Source: JAEXOD01 sp963663265
GTDB lineage: Bacteria; Bacteroidota; Ignavibacteria; Ignavibacteriales; Melioribacteraceae
Direction of reading: 5' to 3'
NCBI GenBank assembly: GCA_963663265.2
Contig: CAXXXM010000002.1
Span: forward strand, 1,488,001-1,552,000
Length of the DNA: 64,000 nt
Shown: positions 25,499 to 34,930 of the stretch, in pieces
Position numbering within the stretch: position 1 is the stretch's first letter
Layout: every line of letters starts with the position of its first letter
Program-made: the position numbers and the translations under genes
The notes under the pieces: generated by a model
Told to the model about the DNA's origin: nothing
The model's database searches: none
What the model saw: only the letters and a program-made list of their open reading frames with translations

Positions 25499-27901
25499 TT
25501 ATTTTACAAGCAGCATTTTTTTACTTAACAATTTACCCATATAGTTTATTCTATATATATATACACCCGAAGCAGTTCTTTCTCCAAACGAATTATCGCC
25601 AAACCATTCAACTTCTTTTTTACCGGCATAAACTTGTTCGTTTAATAATGTTTTTACTTTATTTCCTAATACATCGTAAACTTCCAATTTAACATTTCCG
25701 GCAGATGGAATATTAAAAACAATTTTTGTTGAAGGATTAAACGGATTAGGATAATTACCCAATAAAGCAAAATCTTGTGGATTAATATCAACATCTTCTA
25801 CCGAAGTAGTTGTGTCAGGAACAAATCCAACTGCTGTAAGCATAGATTGAATTTCAGAATTTGCCATAAATTTATTCCACAACAAACCTGAGCGATAATT
25901 TTCAACCATTGCAATTATTGGACCTTGATCAATAGCAATATAACTCGAAGCATACCAGTTTTGTTTTACATTAAATGCATCTGTAAAGCCATATATCTTC
26001 CATATTTTAGACCCATAAAGATTATACATTGCCTTTAACGCATTCATTGATTCTTGCGGAGTATAAGGAAAAGAAGATAAAGCCGCAGATGGTGTTATAG
26101 TACCATTATCGTTAACGGGTTCATGAACTCTATAACCGGTTGGGTCGTCAGAAGCAGTTAAGCCCCATATAGAAGAACTATATCCCGTATAATTATTTGG
26201 ATTTGCTGCACAATACTTATTATGTATTAATGCAATATTTCTATTATTAACAAAATAGTTTGTATACTGGTCACGTATGTTTCTTGGGTCAAATCCCAAA
26301 AACGAATAGTGAGTAAAGAATAAAGGTCCTCCGTAATTCCAGCCAACATCTAATTTTATTCCATAAAAAGTTCTTCCATTTAAGTAATTACCTCCACCTG
26401 CCCAGCCATTTTGATAAGTACTTGCCGGAATAGAATGAGTTGGCGATGCAATTCCTAAAAAGTAACACATTTGTGCTTCATTAGGACCTTGAATTTTCAT
26501 ATTAATCTGCCAAGCATAATTAGGTGACCAATGCCAATACAAAACATTACTAAAAGAAGCTCTTCTATACCAATCGAATTCTGTTTTTTCCCAAATTGAA
26601 GTAACAATAGTTCTTATACTATCTTCTTTAGGTGTTGAATTATTAAAATACTGTCTTGCAGTTAATAAACCTTGTAAAAGAAAACTTGTTTCAACTAAAT
26701 CTCCACCATCATCGTATTGGCTGAAAGGGATAACAGACCCTGTTTCACCATTTAACCAATGAGAATAAACTCCATGAAACCGTTGGGCTTTTTCATTTAG
26801 AAACTTTACAATTTTATAAATTCTATCAGTTCCTTCTTCTCTTGTAATAAATCCTCTTTCAATTCCTACCATAATTGCCATAATTCCAAAACCGGAACCA
26901 CCGGATGTAACGGTATTTCCTGAGCCAAGCCTTTCTCTACTTAAACCTGATACAGGATGTCCATAATCCCAAAAGTATCTAAATGTTGCCTCTTGCAGCA
27001 TATCAAGCCATTCATCATCAGTTAGTTCTCTTGTATCTGACGATACTTCATCGCTTAACTGCGATTCGGTTAAATTTGTACTTATTGCAGACACTTTATA
27101 TTTTCCGTTTACTCCGGTTGTATCTATAAAATCGATATAAAATCTACTTTCTGCCGATGTAGTACCAATCATTTTATAAGAACCATTTAAGTATTTATAT
27201 ATTCTATAACCACCAATGTTTGGTTCGTTATTTAACGTCCAGCTAATATCTATATGTTTTTGATAACCTTTTGCTTCAACATTTTGCGGAACTTGAGGAG
27301 CAATATCAGCACCTTTAGTTATTTTTAATTCATCAACATAAATAATATGTTCAATGTTATCGTTAGTATTTTGACCAAAATAAATAGTTTTAATTTTAGT
27401 CATATCTAAACTACCGGGATTATTTAAATAAATATCTAAAGGAATAGAAATTTTTGTCCAAGTATTTGCAGGCAATAAACTAACATAGTCCGATATTTTA
27501 TGTTTAACACTTTTATTGTTGTTAATGTCTTCAATATATATCATAGGCAAATCAGTAACATTTATTGCAGTAGTTGTATAAGCCATAAAAACTATTGAAT
27601 CCATTGTTGTAATATTATTAGCAGCCCAGTTTGCTCCCGCAGCAGCAATTCCCCACTCGCCACCCGATACTGATTTCCATTTTAAACGTAAACTATTTAA
27701 ACCACTATACTTAAATGTTACATCAACCGGAAATTTACTTCCACTTATTAATTCTAAAAAACTACCATTTGCAGAATATCCCCAGCTTGTTTCGTAATAT
27801 GTACTGTTGGGACTATCATCAAAGTAAATAAAACTTTGAGCATTTAAATTTATTCCAAACGCTAATGTTAATAACGCAATAGCAATTATTTTTTTTATCA
27901 T
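25499..27901 (-). CDS. T9SS-exported glycoamylase (GH144-like) with accessory domains
   Basis: An 800-aa secreted enzyme with a signal peptide ending near INLNAQ. A galactose-binding-like beta domain (about 25-195) and an FN3-like domain (about 200-290) precede the glycoamylase catalytic domain (about 300-715). The catalytic part has FRYFWDYGHPVSGLSRER, TSGGSGFGIMA, GPNEAQMCYFLGIASP and WGLTASDDPTGY, all characteristic of the family that includes GH144 endo-beta-1,2-glucanases. The tail (about 725-800) is a T9SS type A sorting domain (NYPNPFNPSTKI). It would cut polymer at the cell surface. It starts one base after the GH2 gene stop and is followed four bases later by the binding-protein gene. 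Confidence 0.88.
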   Translation of the reverse strand: MIKKIIAIALLTLAFGINLNAQSFIYFDDSPNSTYYETSWGYSANGSFLELISGSKFPVDVTFKYSGLNSLRLKWKSVSGGEWGIAAAGANWAANNITTMDSIVFMAYTTTAINVTDLPMIYIEDINNNKSVKHKISDYVSLLPANTWTKISIPLDIYLNNPGSLDMTKIKTIYFGQNTNDNIEHIIYVDELKITKGADIAPQVPQNVEAKGYQKHIDISWTLNNEPNIGGYRIYKYLNGSYKMIGTTSAESRFYIDFIDTTGVNGKYKVSAISTNLTESQLSDEVSSDTRELTDDEWLDMLQEATFRYFWDYGHPVSGLSRERLGSGNTVTSGGSGFGIMAIMVGIERGFITREEGTDRIYKIVKFLNEKAQRFHGVYSHWLNGETGSVIPFSQYDDGGDLVETSFLLQGLLTARQYFNNSTPKEDSIRTIVTSIWEKTEFDWYRRASFSNVLYWHWSPNYAWQINMKIQGPNEAQMCYFLGIASPTHSIPASTYQNGWAGGGNYLNGRTFYGIKLDVGWNYGGPLFFTHYSFLGFDPRNIRDQYTNYFVNNRNIALIHNKYCAANPNNYTGYSSSIWGLTASDDPTGYRVHEPVNDNGTITPSAALSSFPYTPQESMNALKAMYNLYGSKIWKIYGFTDAFNVKQNWYASSYIAIDQGPIIAMVENYRSGLLWNKFMANSEIQSMLTAVGFVPDTTTSVEDVDINPQDFALLGNYPNPFNPSTKIVFNIPSAGNVKLEVYDVLGNKVKTLLNEQVYAGKKEVEWFGDNSFGERTASGVYIYRINYMGKLLSKKMLLVK

Positions 27902-27902
27902 T

Positions 27903-29993
27903 CTATTTCTCGTTAAATAATGTTTTTTTGTCGTTTATTTTAATTTCAAATTCAGTATCTGCTAAACAGTTGTTTTTTTGAATCAATTTAACAGTTACTT
28001 TATTTATCCCCACTTTAAAGTACTTTTCAATTGGGCTTTTAAATTTTTCCCAATCATAAAAAATGTTGCTGTTTTCTTCAACGGTTATATTTTTAAATTC
28101 TACTATTTTTTTATTATTTGTTTCAACCACTAAATTACAATTACCAAAACTCTGCCATAAATCATTAATTATCCACAAGTCAAAATTTAAATAAGAGTTG
28201 GTTAAGTATTCTTGCTGTCTAACTCTAACCGAAAGAATTAACGGCAAATAACTTCTTTGTAATTCGGAGTATCCTTTTTTCTTATTTTCGTAATAATCAA
28301 CAATCGACCAAGTAATACTATCCCAGCAATCAATAAACATAAATTGAAATACGCCCGTTATTCCATCGTTTTTCTTTCTTCTATAAAACTCAGTTGCTGT
28401 TTTTAATAGTTCTGCTTGATAATTTTGTGAATTGTTAATATATGTGTTAATATCACTCCCCTTATCAATCTTTGCAATATAATTTGTTGTTTCGTATTGA
28501 TAATCGTGATATTCCCATTTATCCCAACAAGGAGTATTTATTTCCTCATCAGTCATAAATCTTTTTAATGTTTTTAGTTCAGGAATAGCTTGTGCCCCAA
28601 ATTCAGTAACCAAAGGACCCATTGGAGCAGCGGCGTAATGTTCAGTTTTTCCCCAATACCATCCATCATATGGATGTTCTTCATAATTTGAGGCTAAGCG
28701 TATTATTCTTGAAGTATCTTCACTTAATACCGCATCATACAAAAATGGATCGACTGTTTTAATCTGCTCACCCGGTTCGTTATGGCAGCACCAAATTGCA
28801 ATTGAAGGATGATTATAGTTTTGCCTAACCAAATCTTTTATTTGGTTAACTGCATTTGCAACAAACTTAGGTGATTCTTCATAAGTCCATTGTAAAGCAA
28901 AATCCTGCCAAATAATAATTCCTTGTTTATCAAACTCATCGTAAAGTTCTTTTCTATTAACATGTGCATGAACTCTAACTGCATTAATATTAGCTTCTTT
29001 TATTAACGTTACTAATTTTTTAATTCGTTTATTTGACAAACTACTTAAAAATTGTTCAGGAATTATATTTGTTCCTCTTAAAAAAAGCTTTTTACCATTC
29101 AAAAAGAAAGTTTTATCTGACTCTAATTTTACTTCTTTTATTCCAAATGTTTCTGTTAATGCTGTAAAATAATTGGAGTTTATTTTTAATTCGTATACAT
29201 TCGCTTTTCCAGTATCCCATGTATACCATAATTGAGGATTATTAATATCATAAACTAAATTTAACGTATTAGAACCTACATTAAGTATAACATCTTGTAC
29301 AGACTTATTTATAATACTTTTTTCAAGTTTTGTTTGAAAAACTATTTTATCGTTTAATGCTTCACTACTTTTGTTTAAGTATTTTAATTCAACATTTATA
29401 CGTGCTGTTTTTTCATCAATTAATTTTGAACTGATTTTTACATTTTCAACATAAACAAATTCATTTAATTGTAGTTTAACATCATTCCAAATTCCACCTG
29501 TGTTTTTATCCTGCCCGTGTTCATAGCTCCAGCTTCCCGGACGACAATCATGGTGATTAAATATTCCCTTTATCAATTGTTTTTTAAGGGGCCAAACAGT
29601 AATAGGTTCTTCTTTTGGTGAAGTAACTTTTACAACAATAATATTATCCTCATTACTTTTTAATACATCGGATAATTCAAAATAAAATTTTTGAAAATAG
29701 CCTTCATGTCTACCAATATATTTATCATTTACCCATAAATCAGTAAAATAATCAACTCCTCCAAATTCAAGAATCGGGTTTTTAACATCTTGAATATCAT
29801 CAAGTTTAACGGCTTTATAAAACCAAACCGAGCCATTAAAATTATTTAATCCTGCTAATTGCCAATTTTGTGGAATATCCATTATTTCAGATTCAGTAAT
29901 TAGTTCAGCAATCGCTGTTTCATAACTTATACTGCTTTCCGAATCTAAAATATAATTCCACTTACCATTTAATAAAATTTCTATATTTTTCAT
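27903..29993 (-). CDS. GH2-family glycoside hydrolase
   Basis: A 696-aa glycosidase without a signal peptide, hence probably cytoplasmic. The sugar-binding jelly-roll domain (about 1-180), an immunoglobulin-like domain and a TIM-barrel follow the GH2 order. The probable acid/base glutamate is in WCCHNEPGEQ, and the nucleophile glutamate in LVTEFGAQAIP. The family acts on beta-galactosides, beta-mannosides, beta-glucuronides or beta-glucosides; the sequence does not settle which. In this operon (between two glycoamylases and next to GH94) hydrolysis of short beta-glucosides or a side sugar is plausible. The start directly abuts the previous gene's stop. Confidence 0.88.
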   Translation of the reverse strand: MKNIEILLNGKWNYILDSESSISYETAIAELITESEIMDIPQNWQLAGLNNFNGSVWFYKAVKLDDIQDVKNPILEFGGVDYFTDLWVNDKYIGRHEGYFQKFYFELSDVLKSNEDNIIVVKVTSPKEEPITVWPLKKQLIKGIFNHHDCRPGSWSYEHGQDKNTGGIWNDVKLQLNEFVYVENVKISSKLIDEKTARINVELKYLNKSSEALNDKIVFQTKLEKSIINKSVQDVILNVGSNTLNLVYDINNPQLWYTWDTGKANVYELKINSNYFTALTETFGIKEVKLESDKTFFLNGKKLFLRGTNIIPEQFLSSLSNKRIKKLVTLIKEANINAVRVHAHVNRKELYDEFDKQGIIIWQDFALQWTYEESPKFVANAVNQIKDLVRQNYNHPSIAIWCCHNEPGEQIKTVDPFLYDAVLSEDTSRIIRLASNYEEHPYDGWYWGKTEHYAAAPMGPLVTEFGAQAIPELKTLKRFMTDEEINTPCWDKWEYHDYQYETTNYIAKIDKGSDINTYINNSQNYQAELLKTATEFYRRKKNDGITGVFQFMFIDCWDSITWSIVDYYENKKKGYSELQRSYLPLILSVRVRQQEYLTNSYLNFDLWIINDLWQSFGNCNLVVETNNKKIVEFKNITVEENSNIFYDWEKFKSPIEKYFKVGINKVTVKLIQKNNCLADTEFEIKINDKKTLFNEK

Positions 29994-31382
29994 TTAATTA
30001 TAAAATTCCTCTTTTTTAAGCAACTCCATCATTTTTTTGAACTCTTCATTTTGTTCAAATATTTTTGGAATATAGTTATCTGTTAAATAATTAGCTATCG
30101 ATAAAAATATCATTGCTTGATCTAACGCCAAATACGTTTTTCCAACTTCTTTAGTTCTCATATCAATACAATCATAAAAACCATATTCACCATATACATC
30201 GTAATTATTAATCAATTTCTTTATGTTGTCTACAACCGAGGATGTTGAATAATTAATTCCCAATATTGAAGCATGAGGTGTAACAACACCGGCTTTATAA
30301 CCATTTACCATAGTGCCAATTTTAGAAACCCCAAATTCAGAGTATCCTCCATCAGGAGTTGCACATGGAGACATTCCCCACACATCATAATTTAATTTAT
30401 TTAAGGCAAAATCTTGTTGAGCCGTTATTACATTTTTGTTATTTATTCCCATGCTTTTTGTTAATACAGATTCATCAACAAACATATCGGTCATTAAAAA
30501 CTCAAAAGCACTTCCACCCCATGATGGCACAATCTTTAAGCTATCATATAAATAAAAACCATTAAAATAGTTTATTGTATCTATTGAATTAATATTACCA
30601 AGTGGTGTTTGTTCTTGTTCAAATTTTTTATCAAGAGTTCTGCTTAACTTAAACCATAACATTGGATCAATCTGTTTTTGCATTGCCGCATAATAAAACG
30701 CAATACGAGCTTCGGAACATAATAATTTATAATGATATGGACTGAACTCTTTTGTTTTAACATTATAACCTAAATAAAACGATTCCTCATTTTTATCATA
30801 CAGCCAGCTAAAATCAGCTTCTTTCATTAAATTATTGCAAATTAAGCCAAACTCGTTGGGGAATATTTTACTAATAATAAACAATGAAGAATATAACCAG
30901 CCCGAATCTACGGTTGATATATAATCCCCATCTTGTTGAAGTACATCAACTTCGTACCAATTATAAAAAAAGCCATTATACCGTTCTAACTTTTGTAAAG
31001 TATTTAAAGTTGTTTTAATTTTTGAAATAGCTTCTTCTTTAGTAATCAAGTTTAATTGATATGCAGCCGAAACTCCAACTAAATATAAACCAATATTTGT
31101 AATGCTTGTATAATGGGCAGCGTTTTGTTTATCAACAAAAATTTTATCAACAACTAAACCTGTATTAAGATATGTTGAATATTCAAAAAATTTCCAAGTG
31201 TCGGCAGCAATAGTTTGCAACAACAAACTATCACCACTTACACTTTTAATTTTTGTATTATAAATAGATGAAGGAAAATATTTTAACTTATCTTTTGCAT
31301 TTCTATCAACAGTTTGGCAACTGCACAATGAACTAAACAATATTATAGAAACTGTTAATATTAAATATACTTTCCTCTTCAT
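29994..31382 (-). CDS. Glycoamylase-like lipoprotein (DUF3131-like)
   Basis: A 462-aa lipoprotein: lipobox around SSLCSC puts the lipidated cysteine near residue 20. The rest is an alpha-helical toroid resembling the glycoamylase/DUF3131 domain, with YSTYLNTGLVVDK at the start, a WGMSPCATPDGGYSEFGV stretch, VVTPHASILG and GEYGFYDCIDM. These stretches also occur in the glycoamylase domain of cyclic beta-1,2-glucan synthases. It is therefore a relative, not a close copy, of the other two glycoamylases here. It is probably a periplasmic enzyme on oligosaccharides. It sits four bases after the GH94 gene. Confidence 0.75.
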   Translation of the reverse strand: MKRKVYLILTVSIILFSSLCSCQTVDRNAKDKLKYFPSSIYNTKIKSVSGDSLLLQTIAADTWKFFEYSTYLNTGLVVDKIFVDKQNAAHYTSITNIGLYLVGVSAAYQLNLITKEEAISKIKTTLNTLQKLERYNGFFYNWYEVDVLQQDGDYISTVDSGWLYSSLFIISKIFPNEFGLICNNLMKEADFSWLYDKNEESFYLGYNVKTKEFSPYHYKLLCSEARIAFYYAAMQKQIDPMLWFKLSRTLDKKFEQEQTPLGNINSIDTINYFNGFYLYDSLKIVPSWGGSAFEFLMTDMFVDESVLTKSMGINNKNVITAQQDFALNKLNYDVWGMSPCATPDGGYSEFGVSKIGTMVNGYKAGVVTPHASILGINYSTSSVVDNIKKLINNYDVYGEYGFYDCIDMRTKEVGKTYLALDQAMIFLSIANYLTDNYIPKIFEQNEEFKKMMELLKKEEFYN

Positions 31383-31386
31383 AATA

Positions 31387-33759
31387 TTACATTTTTACTA
31401 AAACTTCATTTATTTGTTTTCCTGTTTCGGCTATTACATTACCATCAATCAAATTATTGTTAACGGTAATTGATTTTACTCCACACGATACACCGCTTTC
31501 GTTAATAACAGTAATGTTATAAATAGCACCTTTATATTTCCTTTTTACAGAATATTTTTTCCACTCTTTTGGAATACAAGGGTCAATTAGTAAGCCATTA
31601 TCTACTGCTCTTACACCAATAATCCAATCAACAATTACTTTTTGGAACCAGGATGCACTACCTGTGTACCAAGTCCAACCAGCCATACCGTAATTTGGTG
31701 AATCAGGACCATCAATATTTCCCGGAGTTACATAAGGTTCAGCTACCCATTTATCAGGATCCATTCCATTATATATTGGGCATAATCTTTTGAAAGCTTC
31801 ATAAGCAAATTCAGCATCTTTTAATTTTCCAAAAGCCCAAACCGACCAAGTAGCTGCATGGGTATAAACACCGGCGTTTTCTCTTCTTCCAGCTGCATAA
31901 CGCGATAAGTAACCAATAAATTTATCAGGTTTTGAATAACCGGGATATAATAATAATGGACCATTATCTTTAAATAAGTGTTCTTTTACTGAATCAATTG
32001 CAATCTCTTGTTTATCTTTTGGTGCAATTTCACTCATTACTGCCCATATTTGAGGATTTAAGAAGATTTTTCCATCTTCGTTTTCATTACTTCCAAATTT
32101 TTCGCCAGAGTCTTTTGTTCCTCTGTAATACCATTTACCATCCCAAGCGTGTTTATCAAAAGCAGTTTTTAAATCTTCAGCTTTTTTTCTATAATCATTT
32201 GCAAGTTCCGGTTTGTAATATCTTTCGGTTACATCTGCAAAATTTACTAAAACATAATAAAGAAATTCAGCCAACCAAACAGATTCCCCTTTCATTTCCA
32301 AACCAACAGCACTTAAACCATCGTTCCAATCGCCTGCACCAATTAACGGCAAACCTCTTTCACTAAAACGAGTGTAAACTTTTTCAATTGATTTTACGCA
32401 ATGATTAAATAACGAATCAACTTTTTCACTTCTATAATATGGTTCTTCAATATTTAACAAATCATAATTTCCAGTTTCGTTTAAGTATTGAACTATTACA
32501 AAAGGAAGCCACAATAAATCGTCAGTCATTTTGGTTTCTAAACCGACTTCAGCTATTGGATGCCACCAATGCAATACAGCACCATCTTCTAACTGGTGTT
32601 TTGCATGTAGTCGTATTTGGTTTTCTGTTCTTGCCGGATCAATAGGTAGATAAACCAAGCTATCCTGTAATTGGTCTCTAAATCCAAAGGCACCGCTTTG
32701 TTGATAATATCCCGTTCTGCCCCATAATCTTCCGGCTATTGCTTGATATCTAAACCAATTGTTTACAACAAAATTCATTGCTGTATCAGGAGTTTCAATA
32801 TGCAAATCTCCTAACAATTGTTCCCATTGTTGTTTAACTTCTTCAAACAACTCTTCTATTTTGTTTGGTTTGTTTATTTCTGTTAAAGAAGTTTTTATTT
32901 CTTCTTTATTACTTTTTAATCCTATATAAAACGAAACTTTTTCAGCTTTTCCTTTTTCAATATTTAAATTTACCTTAATGGAGCCTATTGAATCGTTAAA
33001 TCTTCCTGTTGTGCCGGAAAGTTTTCCTTCAACAACTTCTTTTGGTGCGTTTAACGAACCATAATTTCCAAGAAAATTTTCTTTATCCCCTTCATATTCG
33101 GCAATAGGTTTAGATGAAGACAAAAAGCCCAAATATTCATAATGAACATTCCAATGTCCTCTATCGCCCAAAGGAATATCCCACAAACGTTTTGCTGCAA
33201 CTAAAGAATTTAAATTGTTATCAAATTCAGTTTCTAAAAAAGTTTTATGAAATTCTCTATGAAAATCGTTTGAAGAACCAAGCACCCATTCAAAATATGT
33301 AAAAACAGAAAGGTCTAAATCTTCCGAGCTGTTATTTTCTATATTAAAATCCCATACTTCCAAACTTTCGTTAAATGGCACAAAAACTTTTAAAGTAATT
33401 TTAACATTTTTGTATTCAGTTGTAAAGATAGCATAACCCTGCCCGTAAATAACTTCATAAAAATCATAATTTGTTTTTACAGGCTGCCAAGCAGGAGACC
33501 AAAATTCACCTGTTTTGTTGTTTCTTATATAAAAATATTTACCCCAGTCATCTTTAATTAAATCTTGATGCCATCGAGTAATTCTATTAAACTCGGAGTG
33601 TTCATTCCAGCTAAATCCACTACCGGTTTGGGAAATGATTAATCCATAGGTTCCATTGGAAATAACATTTACCCAAGGTTTTGGAGTAAATGGGGTTTTA
33701 ATAACATATTCTTTCCCATATTCTGAGAAAAAGCCATATTTGGTCTCAAAAGTCTTCAT
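31387..33759 (-). CDS. GH94-family glycoside phosphorylase
   Basis: A 790-aa cytoplasmic enzyme (no signal peptide) of the GH94 phosphorylase family, which splits beta-glucosidic bonds with phosphate to give sugar 1-phosphate. The N-terminal beta-sandwich contains TPKPWVNVISNGTYGLIISQTGSGFSW in pieces typical of the family. The catalytic (alpha/alpha)6 barrel has GAGDWNDGLS (general acid Asp region) and ENAGVYTHAATWSVWA (phosphate/substrate site). At about 790 aa it matches the length of cellobiose- or cellobionate-type phosphorylases. 1,2-beta-oligoglucan phosphorylases are usually over 1000 aa, so specificity is open. It follows the LacI gene by 33 bases. Confidence 0.92.
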   Translation of the reverse strand: MKTFETKYGFFSEYGKEYVIKTPFTPKPWVNVISNGTYGLIISQTGSGFSWNEHSEFNRITRWHQDLIKDDWGKYFYIRNNKTGEFWSPAWQPVKTNYDFYEVIYGQGYAIFTTEYKNVKITLKVFVPFNESLEVWDFNIENNSSEDLDLSVFTYFEWVLGSSNDFHREFHKTFLETEFDNNLNSLVAAKRLWDIPLGDRGHWNVHYEYLGFLSSSKPIAEYEGDKENFLGNYGSLNAPKEVVEGKLSGTTGRFNDSIGSIKVNLNIEKGKAEKVSFYIGLKSNKEEIKTSLTEINKPNKIEELFEEVKQQWEQLLGDLHIETPDTAMNFVVNNWFRYQAIAGRLWGRTGYYQQSGAFGFRDQLQDSLVYLPIDPARTENQIRLHAKHQLEDGAVLHWWHPIAEVGLETKMTDDLLWLPFVIVQYLNETGNYDLLNIEEPYYRSEKVDSLFNHCVKSIEKVYTRFSERGLPLIGAGDWNDGLSAVGLEMKGESVWLAEFLYYVLVNFADVTERYYKPELANDYRKKAEDLKTAFDKHAWDGKWYYRGTKDSGEKFGSNENEDGKIFLNPQIWAVMSEIAPKDKQEIAIDSVKEHLFKDNGPLLLYPGYSKPDKFIGYLSRYAAGRRENAGVYTHAATWSVWAFGKLKDAEFAYEAFKRLCPIYNGMDPDKWVAEPYVTPGNIDGPDSPNYGMAGWTWYTGSASWFQKVIVDWIIGVRAVDNGLLIDPCIPKEWKKYSVKRKYKGAIYNITVINESGVSCGVKSITVNNNLIDGNVIAETGKQINEVLVKM

Positions 33760-33792
33760 GTTCTACTAAGTTTATTTTTTATAAATTATTAA

Positions 33793-34788
33793 TTAACAAG
33801 ATTCACCCTCAACCAAAGTTGTGGGAATTTTTAAATGTTGTGGTTTGTAGTTTTCGTTACTGTTTAATCTTTGCAGCAACATTTTTGCAGCATGTAATCC
33901 TATTTCGTAAATTGGTACGTTAATAGTAGTTAATCGCGGAGTTAAATACTGCGAAATAAAAATATCGTCAAAACCTGCAATTGCAATATCGGTTGGAATC
34001 TTAATCTTGTTTAATCGTGCTGCATTATAGCAGCCAATAGCCATCATATCATTACCGGCAAATATTACTTCCGGTTTTTCTTTTAATTTCATTATATCAT
34101 TAAAACAATCAACACCGCTATCAATAGTAAATTTTCCCTCAACAATCCACGATTTATTAACTTTAAGCCCGTGTTTTTTTAATGCATCAGTAAAACCCTG
34201 CAAACGTTTTACTGCATCTTCATTTTCTTTAGGTCCGGTAATGTGAGCGATTTTTTTATAACCTTTTTCTATTAAGTACTCTACCATTTTAAACGAACCA
34301 TTGTAATTGTCTATATTTATTGAATCCGTTTTGGAAAAGTCTTTTTTACCATTAATTACAACAAATGGAATAGTACATTTAGAAAGCACATCCTTTATTT
34401 CGTTACTAACAGCAGGTGCCATCATTATTATACCGCCAACCAATCCGGTACTCATAAAGTCAATAACGGCTTCAACCGTTGTTCTTTTGCTGTGCGAACT
34501 TGTTACCATTGTAAAGTATCCTTCACTAAAACAATGTTGTTCAACCCCTTTAATAATTTCAGTAAAAAACTCGTCAAAAATATCCGGTAAAATTAAACCT
34601 ATTGTGTTTGAAGTTTTTTTTACAAAATTCCTGGCAAGGAGATTAGGATTGTAATTTAATTCACCCGCAATTGAATTAACCAATTCCTTTGTTTCGGGTT
34701 TTACCTTTGGATCATCATTTAGAGCACGAGATACCGTTGCAATTGACACTCCGGCTTTTTTAGCTATTTCTTTAATTGTAATTGCCAT
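33793..34788 (-). CDS. LacI-family transcriptional regulator
   Basis: A 331-aa DNA-binding regulator. The N-terminal helix-turn-helix and hinge read IKEIAKKAGVSIATVSRALND and ELNYNPNLLAR, followed by a periplasmic-binding-protein-like effector domain (EPVIFAGNDMMAIG-type region EVIFAGNDMMAIG). An operator-like palindrome (34806-34823) lies 17 bases upstream of the ATG, which predicts self-regulation and control of the divergent enzyme gene. The same sequence precedes the CBM9-like gene. The effector is probably a sugar from this pathway. It is the first gene of the eight-gene run ending at 22515. Confidence 0.93.
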   Translation of the reverse strand: MAITIKEIAKKAGVSIATVSRALNDDPKVKPETKELVNSIAGELNYNPNLLARNFVKKTSNTIGLILPDIFDEFFTEIIKGVEQHCFSEGYFTMVTSSHSKRTTVEAVIDFMSTGLVGGIIMMAPAVSNEIKDVLSKCTIPFVVINGKKDFSKTDSINIDNYNGSFKMVEYLIEKGYKKIAHITGPKENEDAVKRLQGFTDALKKHGLKVNKSWIVEGKFTIDSGVDCFNDIMKLKEKPEVIFAGNDMMAIGCYNAARLNKIKIPTDIAIAGFDDIFISQYLTPRLTTINVPIYEIGLHAAKMLLQRLNSNENYKPQHLKIPTTLVEGESC

Positions 34789-34805
34789 AAAATAAAAAAA
34801 ATGTT

Positions 34806-34823
34806 AATGTAAACGTTTTCATT
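34806..34823. promoter_or_regulatory. LacI-family operator (near-palindrome)
   Basis: AATGTAAACGTTTTCATT matches the perfect operator at 22419-22436 in 17 of 18 bases. It lies between the divergent LacI gene (start 34788) and the six-hairpin enzyme gene (start 34931), so one site may control both. Confidence 0.8.
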
Positions 34824-34930
34824 GATATTTAACTTAAACATTTTTAATTTATTTGTCAAGTTTTGAATTTTTATTTTTTTATCAATTCAACTAAATTTTG
34901 CATTTTTATTTAGGTGGGAGACAAAATATC

